Source: Actinacidiphila acididurans
Lineage (GTDB): Bacteria; Actinomycetota; Actinomycetes; Streptomycetales; Streptomycetaceae
NCBI RefSeq assembly: GCF_016918855.1
Contig: NZ_JADKYB010000004.1
Location: forward strand, 434,001 to 498,000
Direction: 5' to 3'
Length of the DNA: 64,000 nt
Both the position numbers and the translations under genes were made by a program. Below are positions 8,401-19,468 of the stretch, one piece after another. Position 1 is the first letter of the stretch. Each line of letters opens with the position of its first letter. Below the pieces are notes generated by a model, which saw nothing but the letters and a program-made list of their open reading frames with translations, was not told where the DNA came from and did not search any database.

Positions 8401-8439
8401 TTTACAGTCCGCTCCCATTGGCCACTCGGGCATACCGCC
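8358..8439 (-). tRNA. tRNA-Tyr (anticodon GTA)
   Basis: On the minus strand the sequence folds as a type II tRNA. It has acceptor stem GGCGGTA/TGCCGCC (one G-U), anticodon arm GGACT-GTA-AATCC, a long variable arm, T-arm CGTGG-TTCGAAT-CCACG and discriminator A. It is 82 nt and the CCA is not encoded. It is the integration target of the AICE to its left. Confidence 0.95.
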
Positions 8440-8648
8440 ATGGGATGACGCCGGAGAGGGGCCCGGGTGGGGCCTGCTCTGTGGCGACGACGTAAACGAT
8501 ACCCGATGCGTGGGGGTGGTTCGCCACTGGATTGATCAGGGGGGAGGGGGTGTCAGGGCCTAGGCTGGCGGGGTGGCCCGCCGCCGGGGTGCGGGGGTCG
8601 CGGAGATTTGACGGAAGCCATGGAACACAGCCAAGGAGCCCACTGAAG

Positions 8649-9137
8649 ATGGCCGACTCCAGTTTCGACATCGTCTCGAAGGTCGAGCGGCAGGAGGTCG
8701 ACAACGCCCTCAACCAGACGGCCAAGGAGATCTCGCAGCGGTACGACTTCAAGAACGTCGGGGCATCGATCTCCTGGTCCGGGGAGAAGATCCTCATGGA
8801 GGCCAACTCCGAGGAGCGGGTCAAGGCCATCCTGGACGTCTTCGAGACCAAGCTGGTCAAGCGGGGGATCTCGCTGAAGGCCCTGGACGCCGGCGAGCCG
8901 CAGCTCTCCGGCAAGGAGTACAAGATCTTCGCCTCCATCGAGGAGGGCATCTCCCAGGACAACGCCAAGAAGGTCGCCAAGATCATCCGGGATGAGGGTC
9001 CCAAGGGGGTCAAGGCCCAGGTCCAGGGCGACGAACTGCGCGTCACCTCCAAGAGCCGCGACGACCTCCAGGCCGTCCAGGCGCTGCTGCGCGGCAAGGA
9101 CCTGGACTTCGCCCTCCAGTTCGTCAACTACCGCTGA
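8649..9137 (+). CDS. yajQ: YajQ family nucleotide-binding protein (DUF520)
   Basis: A 162-residue cytoplasmic protein matching YajQ over its whole length: [20 protein letters not shown] at the start, the RYDFK motif, and [20 protein letters not shown] near the end. In other bacteria YajQ relatives bind cyclic di-GMP and act as co-regulators; older work reported nucleotide or tRNA binding. ATG 8649 is chosen because conservation begins there and GAAG precedes it; the longer frame from 8532 has no family similarity. It is monocistronic, between the tRNA and a convergent hemerythrin gene, and is followed by a strong hairpin. Confidence 0.93.
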   Translation: MADSSFDIVSKVERQEVDNALNQTAKEISQRYDFKNVGASISWSGEKILMEANSEERVKAILDVFETKLVKRGISLKALDAGEPQLSGKEYKIFASIEEGISQDNAKKVAKIIRDEGPKGVKAQVQGDELRVTSKSRDDLQAVQALLRGKDLDFALQFVNYR

Positions 9138-9143
9138 CGCGCA

Positions 9144-9178
9144 GGCCGGGGGCAGCCCTTCTCGCTCAGCCCCCGGCC
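9144..9178. terminator. Hairpin between convergent yajQ and hemerythrin genes
   Basis: A 10-bp stem, GGCCGGGGGC (9144-9153) with GCCCCCGGCC (9169-9178), starts 7 bp after the yajQ stop. It has no T-run. Three near-identical copies of a 12-bp unit, TGTTCCCAGCCC, follow at about 9190-9220. No gene is visible from 9138 to 9356. Confidence 0.6.
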
Positions 9179-9356
9179 CGGTCCCAGCCCTGTTCCCAGC
9201 CCTGTTCCCAGCCCCGTTCCGGCCTCATCGGCCTCATTCCGGGCCCGGGTCCGGGCCCGGGTCCGATCCAACCGCGCCCGGCCGTCCCCGTACGGTCGCA
9301 TCCGCCCGGCCGTGTCCGCCCGGGCCACGACCTCCCCGGTCCGCCGCCGAAGGCCC

Positions 9357-10067
9357 TTACCCCCGCGCCCACGGATTGCGGCGCTCGTACTCCCCCTTCC
9401 ACGCCGACCGGTACTGCGCCAGCACCGGCGGCGGGAAATTGCCGGCCAGCTCCGTGACCCGCTCCGGCGGGCAGCCGTCGAGCAGCCAGGCCACGTAACT
9501 GGGAGCCAGCCGGGACTGGGCGACCTGGTCCCGCTGGGCGTCGGCGAACTTCACCCAGTCGGCCTGCGGCAGCACCGCCCCGATCAGCGGAAGTGCTTCC
9601 TTCTCCTCGTGCACCAGGTGCGCAGTCAGCTCCGTGACCAGGGCATCCGCGAGGTCGCCGAGGCGCGCGTGGCACTCCCCGGCGTCTGCCAGTGCCGCGT
9701 CGATCGCCGCGACCAGGGGGTCGATACGGGTGTGCTCGTCCTCCAGGGCCGCCAGCAACTCCAGGTCGTCCGGGCGGTCGTCGACCAGCGCGGTGAGGGC
9801 CGGCCACAGGACGTCGTCCTCGGCCGTGTGATGGATGACCAGGAACTGTTTGAACAGGGTCCACCCGAAGTGCGTGGCGGTGAGCCGGGCCGGGTCGTCG
9901 CCGGCGGCCGCGGCGGACGACGCGATCAGTACCGCGTCACGCCGCAGGCCGTCGTGGAAGGCGTACATCATGGTCGTGTCCACGACGTCGCCCTGTCGTC
10001 GTACGGGGGCCGAGGGACCCGGTACGGAGGCGTTCGCCGGGATGTTCGGGCTGGCCGGAGTCGTCAT
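9357..10067 (-). CDS. Hemerythrin HHE-domain protein
   Basis: A 236-residue protein with the four-helix HHE fold that binds a non-haem di-iron centre and senses or carries oxygen or handles nitrosative or iron stress. Candidate iron ligands are the His of YAFHDGLRRD, the His pair in LVIHHTAEDD with its following acidic residues, the EDEHTRIDP helix, and HLVHEEKEALP, all in the expected order. The C-terminal third, ending AWKGEYERRNPWARG, is typical of the streptomycete branch. Start ATG 10067 is preceded by GGGAGACAGCG; the frame extends to 10169 but without conserved sequence. It is transcribed alone, convergent with yajQ. Confidence 0.85.
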   Translation of the reverse strand: MTTPASPNIPANASVPGPSAPVRRQGDVVDTTMMYAFHDGLRRDAVLIASSAAAAGDDPARLTATHFGWTLFKQFLVIHHTAEDDVLWPALTALVDDRPDDLELLAALEDEHTRIDPLVAAIDAALADAGECHARLGDLADALVTELTAHLVHEEKEALPLIGAVLPQADWVKFADAQRDQVAQSRLAPSYVAWLLDGCPPERVTELAGNFPPPVLAQYRSAWKGEYERRNPWARG

Positions 10068-10270
10068 CGCTGTCTCCCAGGAGCCTGGAGCCGAGTGAGG
10101 CCGGGTACGGCGGAGCACGGCACGGAACCCATGGGACAGACCAATGGGACAGAAGGTGCGCCGCCGCACCCGAGGCTATAGTCAGCTCCTGGAATCGTCA
10201 AACAACATATCCATCTACTGCTTTAACCATCGGCGGCCCGTCAGTGATCTTCGGCGATCTTCAGTGACCT

Positions 10271-10735
10271 TCAGTGATCGTCGGCGGCCAGCTCCTTGAC
10301 GATCTTCAGCGCCTCGTCGATGTGGCCGCCGATGTTGGTCATGGACGAGAAGGTGTGGCGGATCGTGCCGTCCTTGTCGATCACGAAGGTGATCCGGCCG
10401 GGGATCACGCCGAGCGTCGAGGCGCCGTACTGCTTGCGGACGGCCCGGTCCCGGTCCGACAGGAGGACGAACGGCAGGTCGTGCCGCCCCGCGAACTTCT
10501 CGTGCGACTCCACCGAGTCCGAGCTGACGCCGATCACCTCGGCGCCGGCGTCGGTGAAGCTCTCGTAGCTGTCCCGGAAGCTGCACGCCTCAGCGGTGCA
10601 GCCGCTGGTGTTGTCCTTGGGGTAGAAGTACAGGACCACGACCTTCCGGCCCACGTAGTCGCCGAGCCGGACCGGGTTGCCGGCCTGGTCCGGAAGAGTG
10701 AAATCGGGTGCCTTCACGCCGGCTTGCAGGCTCAT
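10271..10735 (-). CDS. bcp: Thioredoxin-dependent peroxiredoxin, BCP/PrxQ type
   Basis: A 154-residue thiol peroxidase that reduces hydrogen peroxide and organic hydroperoxides with electrons from thioredoxin. The peroxidatic Cys46 and resolving Cys51 sit in SGCTAEAC, the five-residue spacing of the alpha2-type PrxQ enzymes. Full-length family features include APDFTLPDQ at the start and SSMTNIGGHIDEALKIVKEL at the end. The usual Pro before the peroxidatic GCT is Ser here, a common actinobacterial variant. Several near-identical CTTCAGTGA/CTTCGGCGA repeats lie just beyond its stop (10240-10275). The gene is flanked by a tandem MarR regulator on the same strand 127 bp upstream. Confidence 0.93.
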   Translation of the reverse strand: MSLQAGVKAPDFTLPDQAGNPVRLGDYVGRKVVVLYFYPKDNTSGCTAEACSFRDSYESFTDAGAEVIGVSSDSVESHEKFAGRHDLPFVLLSDRDRAVRKQYGASTLGVIPGRITFVIDKDGTIRHTFSSMTNIGGHIDEALKIVKELAADDH

Positions 10736-10862
10736 CGCCGTCTCCTTGAGTGATCCGGGCCCCGCCGGGCCCGGTGCCTGTGTCTGTCGTGCCTGTGTGC
10801 GGAACGGGTACGTCCGGGATACGTGTGCGGGCCGCGCGCGACTCAGCGCCGGGCCCGCCCGC

Positions 10863-11774
10863 TCAGGCCTCCGCGCTCAGCAGCTTGGTCAGCAGAGCGC
10901 GCAGCTCGGCCCGCCCCCGCGCGCCGAGGGTGCGGCCGAAGTCCGTCTCGGTGGCCTCCACCACCCCGCCCGTGCGGCGCAGACGGTCCTGCCCCGCCTC
11001 GGACAGCCGCAGCGCGTACCGGCGGCGGTCCTGCGGGTCGCGGTCGCGTACGACCAGGCCGGCGGCGGCGAGGTCGTCCACGATCTGGAGCACCGCCTGC
11101 TCGCTCACCGTGAGGCGGCGGGCGAGCTGCTGCTGCGAGCAGGGGCCGGTGGCCAGCGCGTTGAGGGCGCCGAAGTGCCTGACCTGGAGGCCCGCGTCGG
11201 CGAGGGCGTCCTCGATGCGGTGCCGTACGAGGTGGTGCGCCTGGGTGATCAGCGATCCGGTACGGAGCTGCTCGTCGCTCGCGCGCAGGGCATCCGGGCG
11301 GCCCAGGAGATCGGCGAGCAGGGTGTCGAGGCGGGCGCGCTCGGCCGGGGCGAGGGCGGTGGTCAGCAGGTCGTCGCGCTCGGCCAGGGCCGGGCCCATG
11401 GCCCGCAGGGCGTCCTGGCCCTCGTCGGTGAGGGTGAGCAGGTACGAGCGGCGGTCGCCGGGGTTACGGGTGCGGGCGACCTGGCCGGCCGCCTCCAGCC
11501 GGTCGATGAGCTTGACCATGGTGGTGCGGTTCAGGCCCAGCACCTCGCCGAGGTCCTGCTGGGAGTACGTGGCAGCGGCGGGGTCGCTCAGCGCGTCCAG
11601 CACCTGGAAGTCACGGGCGCTGCCGGTGCCGCCGCCGACCGGCTGGAGTTCGGGGGCCAGGCGGTTGGTCCGCAGGTACGCGCGGCGCAGCAGGTGGCCG
11701 GTGTACGACGGCGGCGCAGTCGGCGGTGGTACGTCAGCCGTCCGCGCCGCGCCGTGCGTATCGTCCGCCACCAC
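10863..11774 (-). CDS. Tandem double-domain MarR family transcriptional regulator
   Basis: A 303-residue protein built from two MarR modules in one chain. Module 1 (about residues 25-155) has the winged helix YSQQDLGEVLGLNRTTMVKL and wing TRNPGDRRSYLLTLTDEG. Module 2 (about 172-300) has CSQQQLARRLTVSEQAVLQI and wing DRDPQDRRRYALRLSEAG. Ordinary MarR proteins are about 150 residues and dimerise, so this gene encodes what looks like a covalent pseudo-dimer. It could bind asymmetric operators. Start GTG 11774, with GTG 11771 directly behind it. It lies upstream of bcp on the same strand, so the peroxiredoxin is a possible target; that is inference. Confidence 0.88.
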   Translation of the reverse strand: MVADDTHGAARTADVPPPTAPPSYTGHLLRRAYLRTNRLAPELQPVGGGTGSARDFQVLDALSDPAAATYSQQDLGEVLGLNRTTMVKLIDRLEAAGQVARTRNPGDRRSYLLTLTDEGQDALRAMGPALAERDDLLTTALAPAERARLDTLLADLLGRPDALRASDEQLRTGSLITQAHHLVRHRIEDALADAGLQVRHFGALNALATGPCSQQQLARRLTVSEQAVLQIVDDLAAAGLVVRDRDPQDRRRYALRLSEAGQDRLRRTGGVVEATETDFGRTLGARGRAELRALLTKLLSAEA

Positions 11775-11795
11775 CCCGCACCTCCGCCGGCCAGA

Positions 11796-12188
11796 CTAGC
11801 GGGTGGCGAAGGGCGCGTCGGAGGGGACGATCTCCCTGCCCAGCGGCATCAGGGACAGCGGGATCAGCTTGAAGTTGGGGATGGCCAGCGGGATGCCGAT
11901 GATCGTGACGGCCAGCAGCACTCCGGTGACGATGTGACCGAGCGCCAGCCACCAGCCGGCCAGGATCAGCCACAGTACGTTGCCGATGAGCGAGCCGGCG
12001 CCGGCGTCACGCCGCTCGACGGTGGTGTAGCCGAACGGCCACAGGGCGTACACCCCGATCCGGAAAGCCGCTATGCCGAACGGGATTCCGATGATCGTGA
12101 TGCACAGGATGAGCCCGGCCAAGAAATAGCCCAGGCACATCCACAGACCGCACAGCACCAGCCAGATGACGTTCAGGATCGTTCTCAT
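11796..12188 (-). CDS. YccF-domain inner membrane protein
   Basis: A 130-residue, very hydrophobic protein with two copies of the YccF-type unit. Each has a Trp-rich helix ([17 protein letters not shown] and [17 protein letters not shown]) followed by the TIIGIP turn ([12 protein letters not shown] and [12 protein letters not shown]). At least three to four membrane segments are expected. The function of the family is unknown. Its ATG overlaps the stop of htpX by 4 bp (ATGA), so it is translationally coupled to the protease and may assist in membrane quality control. Confidence 0.85.
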   Translation of the reverse strand: MRTILNVIWLVLCGLWMCLGYFLAGLILCITIIGIPFGIAAFRIGVYALWPFGYTTVERRDAGAGSLIGNVLWLILAGWWLALGHIVTGVLLAVTIIGIPLAIPNFKLIPLSLMPLGREIVPSDAPFATR

Positions 12189-13042
12189 CTGCGACCTGCC
12201 ATCTCTTCGAGGCGGGCGATGCGCTGCGCCATCGGCGGGTGGGTCGAGAAGAACCTGGACGCATCACCCGGGCGGAAGGGGCTCGCGATCATCATATGAC
12301 TGGCGGTCTCCAACTGCGGGGTCGGAGCGAGCGGGCGCTGCCGCACTCCGGCGTCGAGCTTGCGCAGCGCGGACGCCAGCGCGAGCGGGTCGCCGGTGAG
12401 CCGGGCACCGGAGGCGTCCGCCTCGTACTCCCGGGAGCGGGAGACCGCGAGCTGGATCAGGCTGGCGGCCAGCGGGCCGAGGATCATCATCAGCAGGAAG
12501 CCGAGGATGCCGGGGCCCTCGTCGTCGTCCGACCGGCCGATCGGGATCAGCCAGGCGAAGTTGACCAGGAACATCACCACCGAGGCGAGGGCGCCCGCCA
12601 CGGAGGAGATGAGGATGTCCCGGTTGTAGACGTGGCTCAGCTCGTGGCCGAGCACGCCGCGCAGTTCACGCTCGTCGAGGATCTGCAGGATGCCGTCGGT
12701 GCAGCACACCGCCGCGTTGCGCGGGTTGCGGCCGGTGGCGAACGCGTTCGGCGCCTCGGTCGGCGATATGTACAGCCGCGGCATCGGCTGGCGGGCGCTC
12801 GTCGAGAGCTCGCGCACGATCTGGTACAGCCACGGAGCCTCGAACTCGCTCACCGGGCGTGCCCGCATCGCGCGCAGCGCCAGCTTGTCGCTGTTCCAGT
12901 ACGCGTACGCGTTGGTGCCCAGCGCGACGAGGACCGCGACGATGAGCCCGGTCCGGCCGAAGAAACTGCCGATCACCAGGATGACGGCGGACAGCGCGCC
13001 GAGCAGTACCGCTGTCTTCAGTCCGTTGTGGCGCCGGTGCAC
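12185..13042 (-). CDS. htpX: HtpX-like membrane zinc metalloprotease
   Basis: A 285-residue membrane protease of the M48B family that degrades misfolded membrane proteins. The zinc-binding GHELSHV motif is encoded at 12632-12646. The third ligand is expected in [15 protein letters not shown], and four hydrophobic segments (two N-terminal, two after HELSH) match the family. GTG 13042 is preferred because GGAGG lies 7 bp upstream and conservation starts at [14 protein letters not shown]; the ORF could open at 13108 instead. It overlaps yccF by 4 bp. In streptomycetes this gene commonly neighbours the second nuo operon, as it does here. Confidence 0.92.
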   Translation of the reverse strand: MHRRHNGLKTAVLLGALSAVILVIGSFFGRTGLIVAVLVALGTNAYAYWNSDKLALRAMRARPVSEFEAPWLYQIVRELSTSARQPMPRLYISPTEAPNAFATGRNPRNAAVCCTDGILQILDERELRGVLGHELSHVYNRDILISSVAGALASVVMFLVNFAWLIPIGRSDDDEGPGILGFLLMMILGPLAASLIQLAVSRSREYEADASGARLTGDPLALASALRKLDAGVRQRPLAPTPQLETASHMMIASPFRPGDASRFFSTHPPMAQRIARLEEMAGRR

Positions 13043-13183
13043 CTGTGCCCTCCAATGTCTCGCGTCAGGGGGGACTTCCCCCTCGGGAGAACCTCCTAAC
13101 CAGGTCAACGCCGGCCGGGCGCCGCTGGTTCCCTCGTGCCTACTCTGTGCGACCGACCGGGCCGCGGCCGGGGGCCCACGGGG

Positions 13184-14740
13184 TCAGAGCAGGGAGCCCT
13201 GGGCGTACCGCAGTACGAGCTGCGGCGCCCCGGACAGCACCAGGCCGGCCACCGCGGTCAGCGCGATCGCGGCGGTCAGGCCGGCGGGCGTACCGGCGAG
13301 CGCCGGGGCCGGGCCGGCGCCGGGCACGACGGCGGGTGACAGCTCGCCCGAGGGCTCCCCCGCTTGCTCCGGACGGGTGAACAGCAGCGCGGTCCACCGC
13401 AGGTAGTACACCAGGGCGATCACCACGTTGACGGCCATGATCACCGCGAGCCAGCCGTGCCGGGCGCCGACCGCCGAGGAGAAGACGGCGACCTTGGCGA
13501 ACAGCCCGATGATGCCCGGCGGCAGCCCGGCCAGGCACAGCAGGAAGAAGGCCAGGGCGAGCGCGGCCAGTGGCCGGGAGGCGTACAGGCCGCGGTAGTC
13601 GGTGAGGCGACCGGCCGGGGCGGTCCGGGTCACCAGGGCGGCGACCGCGAAGGCCCCGAGGTTCACCACCCCGTACATCAGGGCGTACGCCACGGTGGTG
13701 CCGATCTCGTGCGCCGGGCTGTCGGCGGAGGACGCGGCGGCGAGCGGCACCAGCAGGTAACCGGCCTGCCCGATGGAGGACCAGGCCAGCAGCCGTACGG
13801 CGCTGCGCTCGACGCCGGGCCGCTGGCGCAGCGCGCCCACGTTGCCGACCGTCATGGTGAGCACGGCCAGGACGCCCATGGCCGGGCCCCACACGTCCGC
13901 GTACGGGCGGAAAGCGACGACCGTGACCAGGATCAGCCCGGAGAAGCCGGCCGCCTTGCCGACCACCGACAGGTACGCGGCCACCGGCAGCGGGGCGCCG
14001 GCGTACGTGTCGGGCACCCAGAAGTGGAAGGGCGCGACGGCCAGTTTGAAGGCGAAGCCGACCAGGGTGAGGGCGGCGCCGGTCTTGGCGAGGGTGCCGA
14101 GGTGGTCCGGCGGGTGGGTCAGGCCCTGGGCGACGCCGGTCAGGTGGAGCGTGCCGGTGGCCGCGTACACGAAGCTGATGCCCAGCAGCGAGACGGCGGT
14201 GGCGGTGACCGAGGACAGGAAGAACTTCAGCGCGGCCTCGCCGGCCAGCCGGTCACCGCGGCGCAGCGCCACCAGCGCGAAGGCCGGCAGGGTGGTGACC
14301 TCCAGGGCGACCAGCAGCGTGGCCAGGTCGCGGGAGGCGGGCAGCAGCGCACCGCCCGCGGCCGAGGACAGCAGCAGGAACCAGTACTCGCCGGTGGGCG
14401 CGGCGGCCCCCGGGGCGGGCCGGGGGTCGGTGGTGACGGACAGCAGCGCGGTCAGCAGCGCGCCGCCCAGCACCAGCGCCTGCACCACGAGCGCGAAGTG
14501 ATCGGCGGCGTACGAGCATGATGCACCGCCGGTCTGACAGAAGGTGGTGCGGTGGCCGTCGCGCAGCGGGATCTCGGTGAGCAGCGCGGCGGCCAGGCCC
14601 GCGGCGGACAGCCAGCCGAGCAGCGGGGCGTGCCGGCGGGGCAGGAACAGGTCGGCGACCAGCACGGCCAGTGAGAGCGCCGCCGGGATCACCACCGGGG
14701 TGAGCGCGGTCCAGTCGACGGACTGCACGAGGGAGGGCAT
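13184..14740 (-). CDS. nuoN: NADH-quinone oxidoreductase subunit N, second operon
   Basis: A 518-residue antiporter-like proton channel subunit at the membrane-arm end of complex I. About 14 hydrophobic helices are visible. The conserved channel region KTGAALTLVGFAFKLAVAPFHFWVPDTYAGAP contains the functional Lys and His. The LALEVTTLPAFALVAL region earlier in the protein carries the Glu expected in TM5. Start ATG 14740 overlaps the nuoM stop by one base. It is the last gene of the ten-gene cluster nuoABCHIJKLMN, and htpX follows 140 bp downstream on the same strand. Confidence 0.93.
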   Translation of the reverse strand: MPSLVQSVDWTALTPVVIPAALSLAVLVADLFLPRRHAPLLGWLSAAGLAAALLTEIPLRDGHRTTFCQTGGASCSYAADHFALVVQALVLGGALLTALLSVTTDPRPAPGAAAPTGEYWFLLLSSAAGGALLPASRDLATLLVALEVTTLPAFALVALRRGDRLAGEAALKFFLSSVTATAVSLLGISFVYAATGTLHLTGVAQGLTHPPDHLGTLAKTGAALTLVGFAFKLAVAPFHFWVPDTYAGAPLPVAAYLSVVGKAAGFSGLILVTVVAFRPYADVWGPAMGVLAVLTMTVGNVGALRQRPGVERSAVRLLAWSSIGQAGYLLVPLAAASSADSPAHEIGTTVAYALMYGVVNLGAFAVAALVTRTAPAGRLTDYRGLYASRPLAALALAFFLLCLAGLPPGIIGLFAKVAVFSSAVGARHGWLAVIMAVNVVIALVYYLRWTALLFTRPEQAGEPSGELSPAVVPGAGPAPALAGTPAGLTAAIALTAVAGLVLSGAPQLVLRYAQGSLL

Positions 14741-16305
14741 CAGTGACCTCCCAGCAGGGTGCGGACGGCCGGTTCCGTCAGCCCCAGCAGGGTGGCGGGC
14801 CACAGGCCGGTGACGACGGTGAGGGTGGCCAGCGGGGTCCACGCGGCGAACTCGTAGCCGCGAACGTCGGCGAGCGCGCCGGGCGCGTGGGCGGTCTCGC
14901 GGTCGCCCATGCACACCCTGCGCACCACGACCAGCAGGTACGCGGCGGTCAGCAGGGTGCCGAAGGCGGCGATCCCGGTGAAGGTGAGGTACGCCCCCCG
15001 GCTCAGGCCCGCGCCGGGGTGGAAGGAGCCGAACATCGCCAGCATCTCGCCCCAGAACCCGGCCAGGCCCGGCAGGCCGAGGGAGGCGACGGCGGCGAAG
15101 GCCAGCAGGCCGCCCAGCCGCGGCGCCCGCCCGTACAGCGCGGCCCCGGTCCGGCCGGCCAGCTGGTCCAGGTCGGTGGAGCCGTACCGGTCCTTGACCG
15201 CGCCGACCAGGAAGAAGAGCAGGCCGGTGATGAGGCCGTGGGCGATGTTGGCGAACAGAGCCCCGTTCACGCCGGTGCGGGTCAGGGTGGCGATGCCGAG
15301 CAGGACGAAGCCCATGTGGCCGACCGAGGAGTAGGCGATCAGCCGTTTGAGGTCGCCGCCGTTGCCCGGCCGGGCCAGCCACAGGCAGGCCAGCGAGCCG
15401 TAGACGATCCCGACCACGGCGAACGCGGCCAGGTACGGGGCGAAGGTGTGCATCCCGCCGGGGGTCATCGGCAGCAGGATCCGGACCATGCCGTAGCTGC
15501 CCATCTTCAGCAGTACCCCGGCCAGCAGCACCGATCCGGTGGTCGGGGCGGCGGTGTGGGCGTCCGGCAGCCAGCTGTGCAGCGGCCACATCGGGGCCTT
15601 CACGGCCAGGCCGATTCCAATGGCCAGAACCGCGATGAGCTGCGTTGAGTGACTGAGTGATGACCCATTGTCAGTGGCGAGTGCCACCATGTCGAACGTG
15701 CCCGCTTTCACGCCGATGAGCAGCAGGCCGAGCAGCATGATCACGGAGCCGAGGAGGGTGTAGACGATGAACCGCAGGGCCGACCGTTCCCGGTCCCCCC
15801 CGCCCCAGCGGGCGATGAGGAAGTACATCGGGATGAGGACCATCTCGAAGGCCAGGAAGAACAGCATCAGGTCGAGCACGGCGAAGGTGGCCAGCGTGCC
15901 CGATTCCAGCAGGAGGAGCAGGGCGACGTATGCCTTGGGGGACGGGCCCTCGGGCGGCTTGAAGTACGAGTACAGCGCGCACAGGAAGGTGAGCAGCGCG
16001 GTGAGCACGAGAAGGGGGAGGGAGATGCCGTCGATGCCGATGTGGAGGTGGATCCGCAGCGCGGGGATCCAGCTCAGGTCGGTGGTGGCCTGCATCTTCG
16101 CCGGGTGGTCGTGGTCGAAGCCGGCGGCGAGCACGACCGTGAGGACGAGTACGGCGCCCGTGACGGTGACGCCGTGGCGCAGCACCGCCTGGCCGGGGTC
16201 GCGGCCGCGCAGGCCCGGCGGGGGCGGGAGCAGGGCGCCCACCGCGCCGAGCAGCGGCAGCACGAGGGTCGCCGCGAGGACGTACTGGAGAGCGGTGTGG
16301 TTCAC
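14740..16305 (-). CDS. nuoM: NADH-quinone oxidoreductase subunit M, second operon
   Basis: A 521-residue antiporter-like subunit of the complex I membrane arm. Family signatures are HIGIDGISLPLLVLTALLTF, the FEMVLIPMYFLIARWGGGDRERSA region with the key Glu, and KAPMWPLHSWLPDAHTAAPTTGSVLLAGVLLKMGSYG with the channel Lys and quinone-side loop. The residue pattern is complete, so the channel should be functional. It overlaps nuoN by one base and lies 6 bp from the nuoL stop. Confidence 0.94.
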   Translation of the reverse strand: MNHTALQYVLAATLVLPLLGAVGALLPPPPGLRGRDPGQAVLRHGVTVTGAVLVLTVVLAAGFDHDHPAKMQATTDLSWIPALRIHLHIGIDGISLPLLVLTALLTFLCALYSYFKPPEGPSPKAYVALLLLLESGTLATFAVLDLMLFFLAFEMVLIPMYFLIARWGGGDRERSALRFIVYTLLGSVIMLLGLLLIGVKAGTFDMVALATDNGSSLSHSTQLIAVLAIGIGLAVKAPMWPLHSWLPDAHTAAPTTGSVLLAGVLLKMGSYGMVRILLPMTPGGMHTFAPYLAAFAVVGIVYGSLACLWLARPGNGGDLKRLIAYSSVGHMGFVLLGIATLTRTGVNGALFANIAHGLITGLLFFLVGAVKDRYGSTDLDQLAGRTGAALYGRAPRLGGLLAFAAVASLGLPGLAGFWGEMLAMFGSFHPGAGLSRGAYLTFTGIAAFGTLLTAAYLLVVVRRVCMGDRETAHAPGALADVRGYEFAAWTPLATLTVVTGLWPATLLGLTEPAVRTLLGGH

Positions 16306-16311
16306 GGGGTG

Positions 16312-18476
<2,165 letters not shown>

Positions 18477-18480
<4 letters not shown>

Positions 18481-18923
18481 GCGGAGGCCTCTGCCTTCTC
18501 GTTGGCCTTCTCGGTGGCCTTGGTGTCGGTGGTGCCGTGGGGGGTGGCGTTCTCGTCCGCCGTGTCCTCGTCGGCCGCCGCGCCCGGGACGAGCGGGCCC
18601 CCGGAGGATCCCGGGCGGGGTTCGGCGAGGCCGGTGAGGCGGTCGATGTCGGAGCTGCCGCGGTTGCGGTAGACGAGCAGCACGATCGCCAGGCCGAGTC
18701 CGATCTCGGCGGCGGCGATGGTGATGGTGAACAGGGTGAGCGCCTGGCCGGCGTGCAGGGTGTCGCGCAGCCAGACGTCGAAGGCGACCAGGTTGAGGTT
18801 GACGGCGTTGAGCATCAGCTCGACGGACATCAGGACGAGGATGGCGTTGCGGCGGGCCAGCACACCGTAGACGCCGACGCAGAACAACAGGGAGGCGAGG
18901 ACGGCGGGATAGGCGAGGTGCAT
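18477..18923 (-). CDS. nuoK: NADH-quinone oxidoreductase subunit K, second operon, with hydrophilic tail
   Basis: A 148-residue NuoK. Residues 1-100 form three membrane helices with the conserved acidic residues in [18 protein letters not shown] and [19 protein letters not shown], which line the E-channel of complex I. About 50 further residues, rich in Thr, Glu, Asp and Ala, make a hydrophilic tail absent from the 99-residue copy in the main operon. The start overlaps nuoJ by one base and the end overlaps nuoL by four. Confidence 0.93.
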
Positions 18924-19468
18924 CACTTCTCCTCGCGGCGGGACAGGACGATCGCGCCCACGAGGGCGGCGAGCAGCAGCACGGACAGCGCCTCGAAGGG
19001 CAGTACCCAGTGCCGGAAGAGGCTGACGCCGGTGGCCCGGGAGGACCCCTGGACCACGCCGTGCAGGTCGATCCAGGTGGTACGGAAGGCGTCCACGACC
19101 ACCCAGACCAGGGTGGCCGCGGCGGCGACGGCCACGCCCAGGGCGACCGGGCGGTTGCCCGAATCGGCGTCCGGGGAGCGGCCGATGGGCGCCTTCGTCA
19201 GCATCAGGCCGAACAGGAGCAGGACCACGACCGAACCGACGTAGATGAGCACCTGCACCCAGGCGATGAACTCGGCGGTGAGCAGCAGGTATTCGACGGC
19301 CAGGCCGCCGAGGGCGACGACCAGCCACAGGGCGGCGTGCACCAATTGGCGGGTGCTGACGGTCAGGACGGCCGCGCCCAGGGTGGCGAGGCCGACCAGG
19401 ACGAAGGTGATCTCGACGCCGGTCGGCGAGAGGAAGCCGGGATGGTGGCCGGCGGCCAGCGCGTTCAC
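18923..19468 (-). CDS. nuoJ: NADH-quinone oxidoreductase subunit J, second operon
   Basis: A 181-residue, five-helix membrane subunit. The family mark is the helix [29 protein letters not shown], whose pi-bulge region takes part in coupling electron transfer to pumping. GTG 19468 overlaps the nuoI stop by 4 bp (GTGA). It is shorter than the 312-residue NuoJ of the main operon because it lacks the long charged C-terminal extension. Confidence 0.92.
   Translation of the reverse strand: MNALAAGHHPGFLSPTGVEITFVLVGLATLGAAVLTVSTRQLVHAALWLVVALGGLAVEYLLLTAEFIAWVQVLIYVGSVVVLLLFGLMLTKAPIGRSPDADSGNRPVALGVAVAAAATLVWVVVDAFRTTWIDLHGVVQGSSRATGVSLFRHWVLPFEALSVLLLAALVGAIVLSRREEK

Larger units (their letters stand above)
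1..8439 (+). mobile_element. AICE integrated at tRNA-Tyr (right part; left end outside window)
   Basis: The stretch has the full logic of an actinomycete integrative and conjugative element. An FtsK/SpoIIIE-type DNA translocase gives transfer of double-stranded DNA. A primase-polymerase and a P-loop ATPase form a replication module. Xis and a tyrosine integrase sit at the right end and point toward the 3' end of a tRNA-Tyr gene, the usual target of such elements. All element genes are on the plus strand, and the tRNA is on the minus strand with its 3' end facing the integrase. The left attachment site and any regulators lie before the window, so total size cannot be judged. The right boundary is taken as the tRNA; the exact core is not resolved. 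Confidence 0.9.

Noticed and set aside
9181..9280. Possible short gene or regulatory array in TTCCCAGCC repeats
   Set aside because: Only three near-identical 12-bp units and a GGGCCCGGGTCC repeat occur, with no start, binding-site symmetry or conserved frame; noted as simple repeats.
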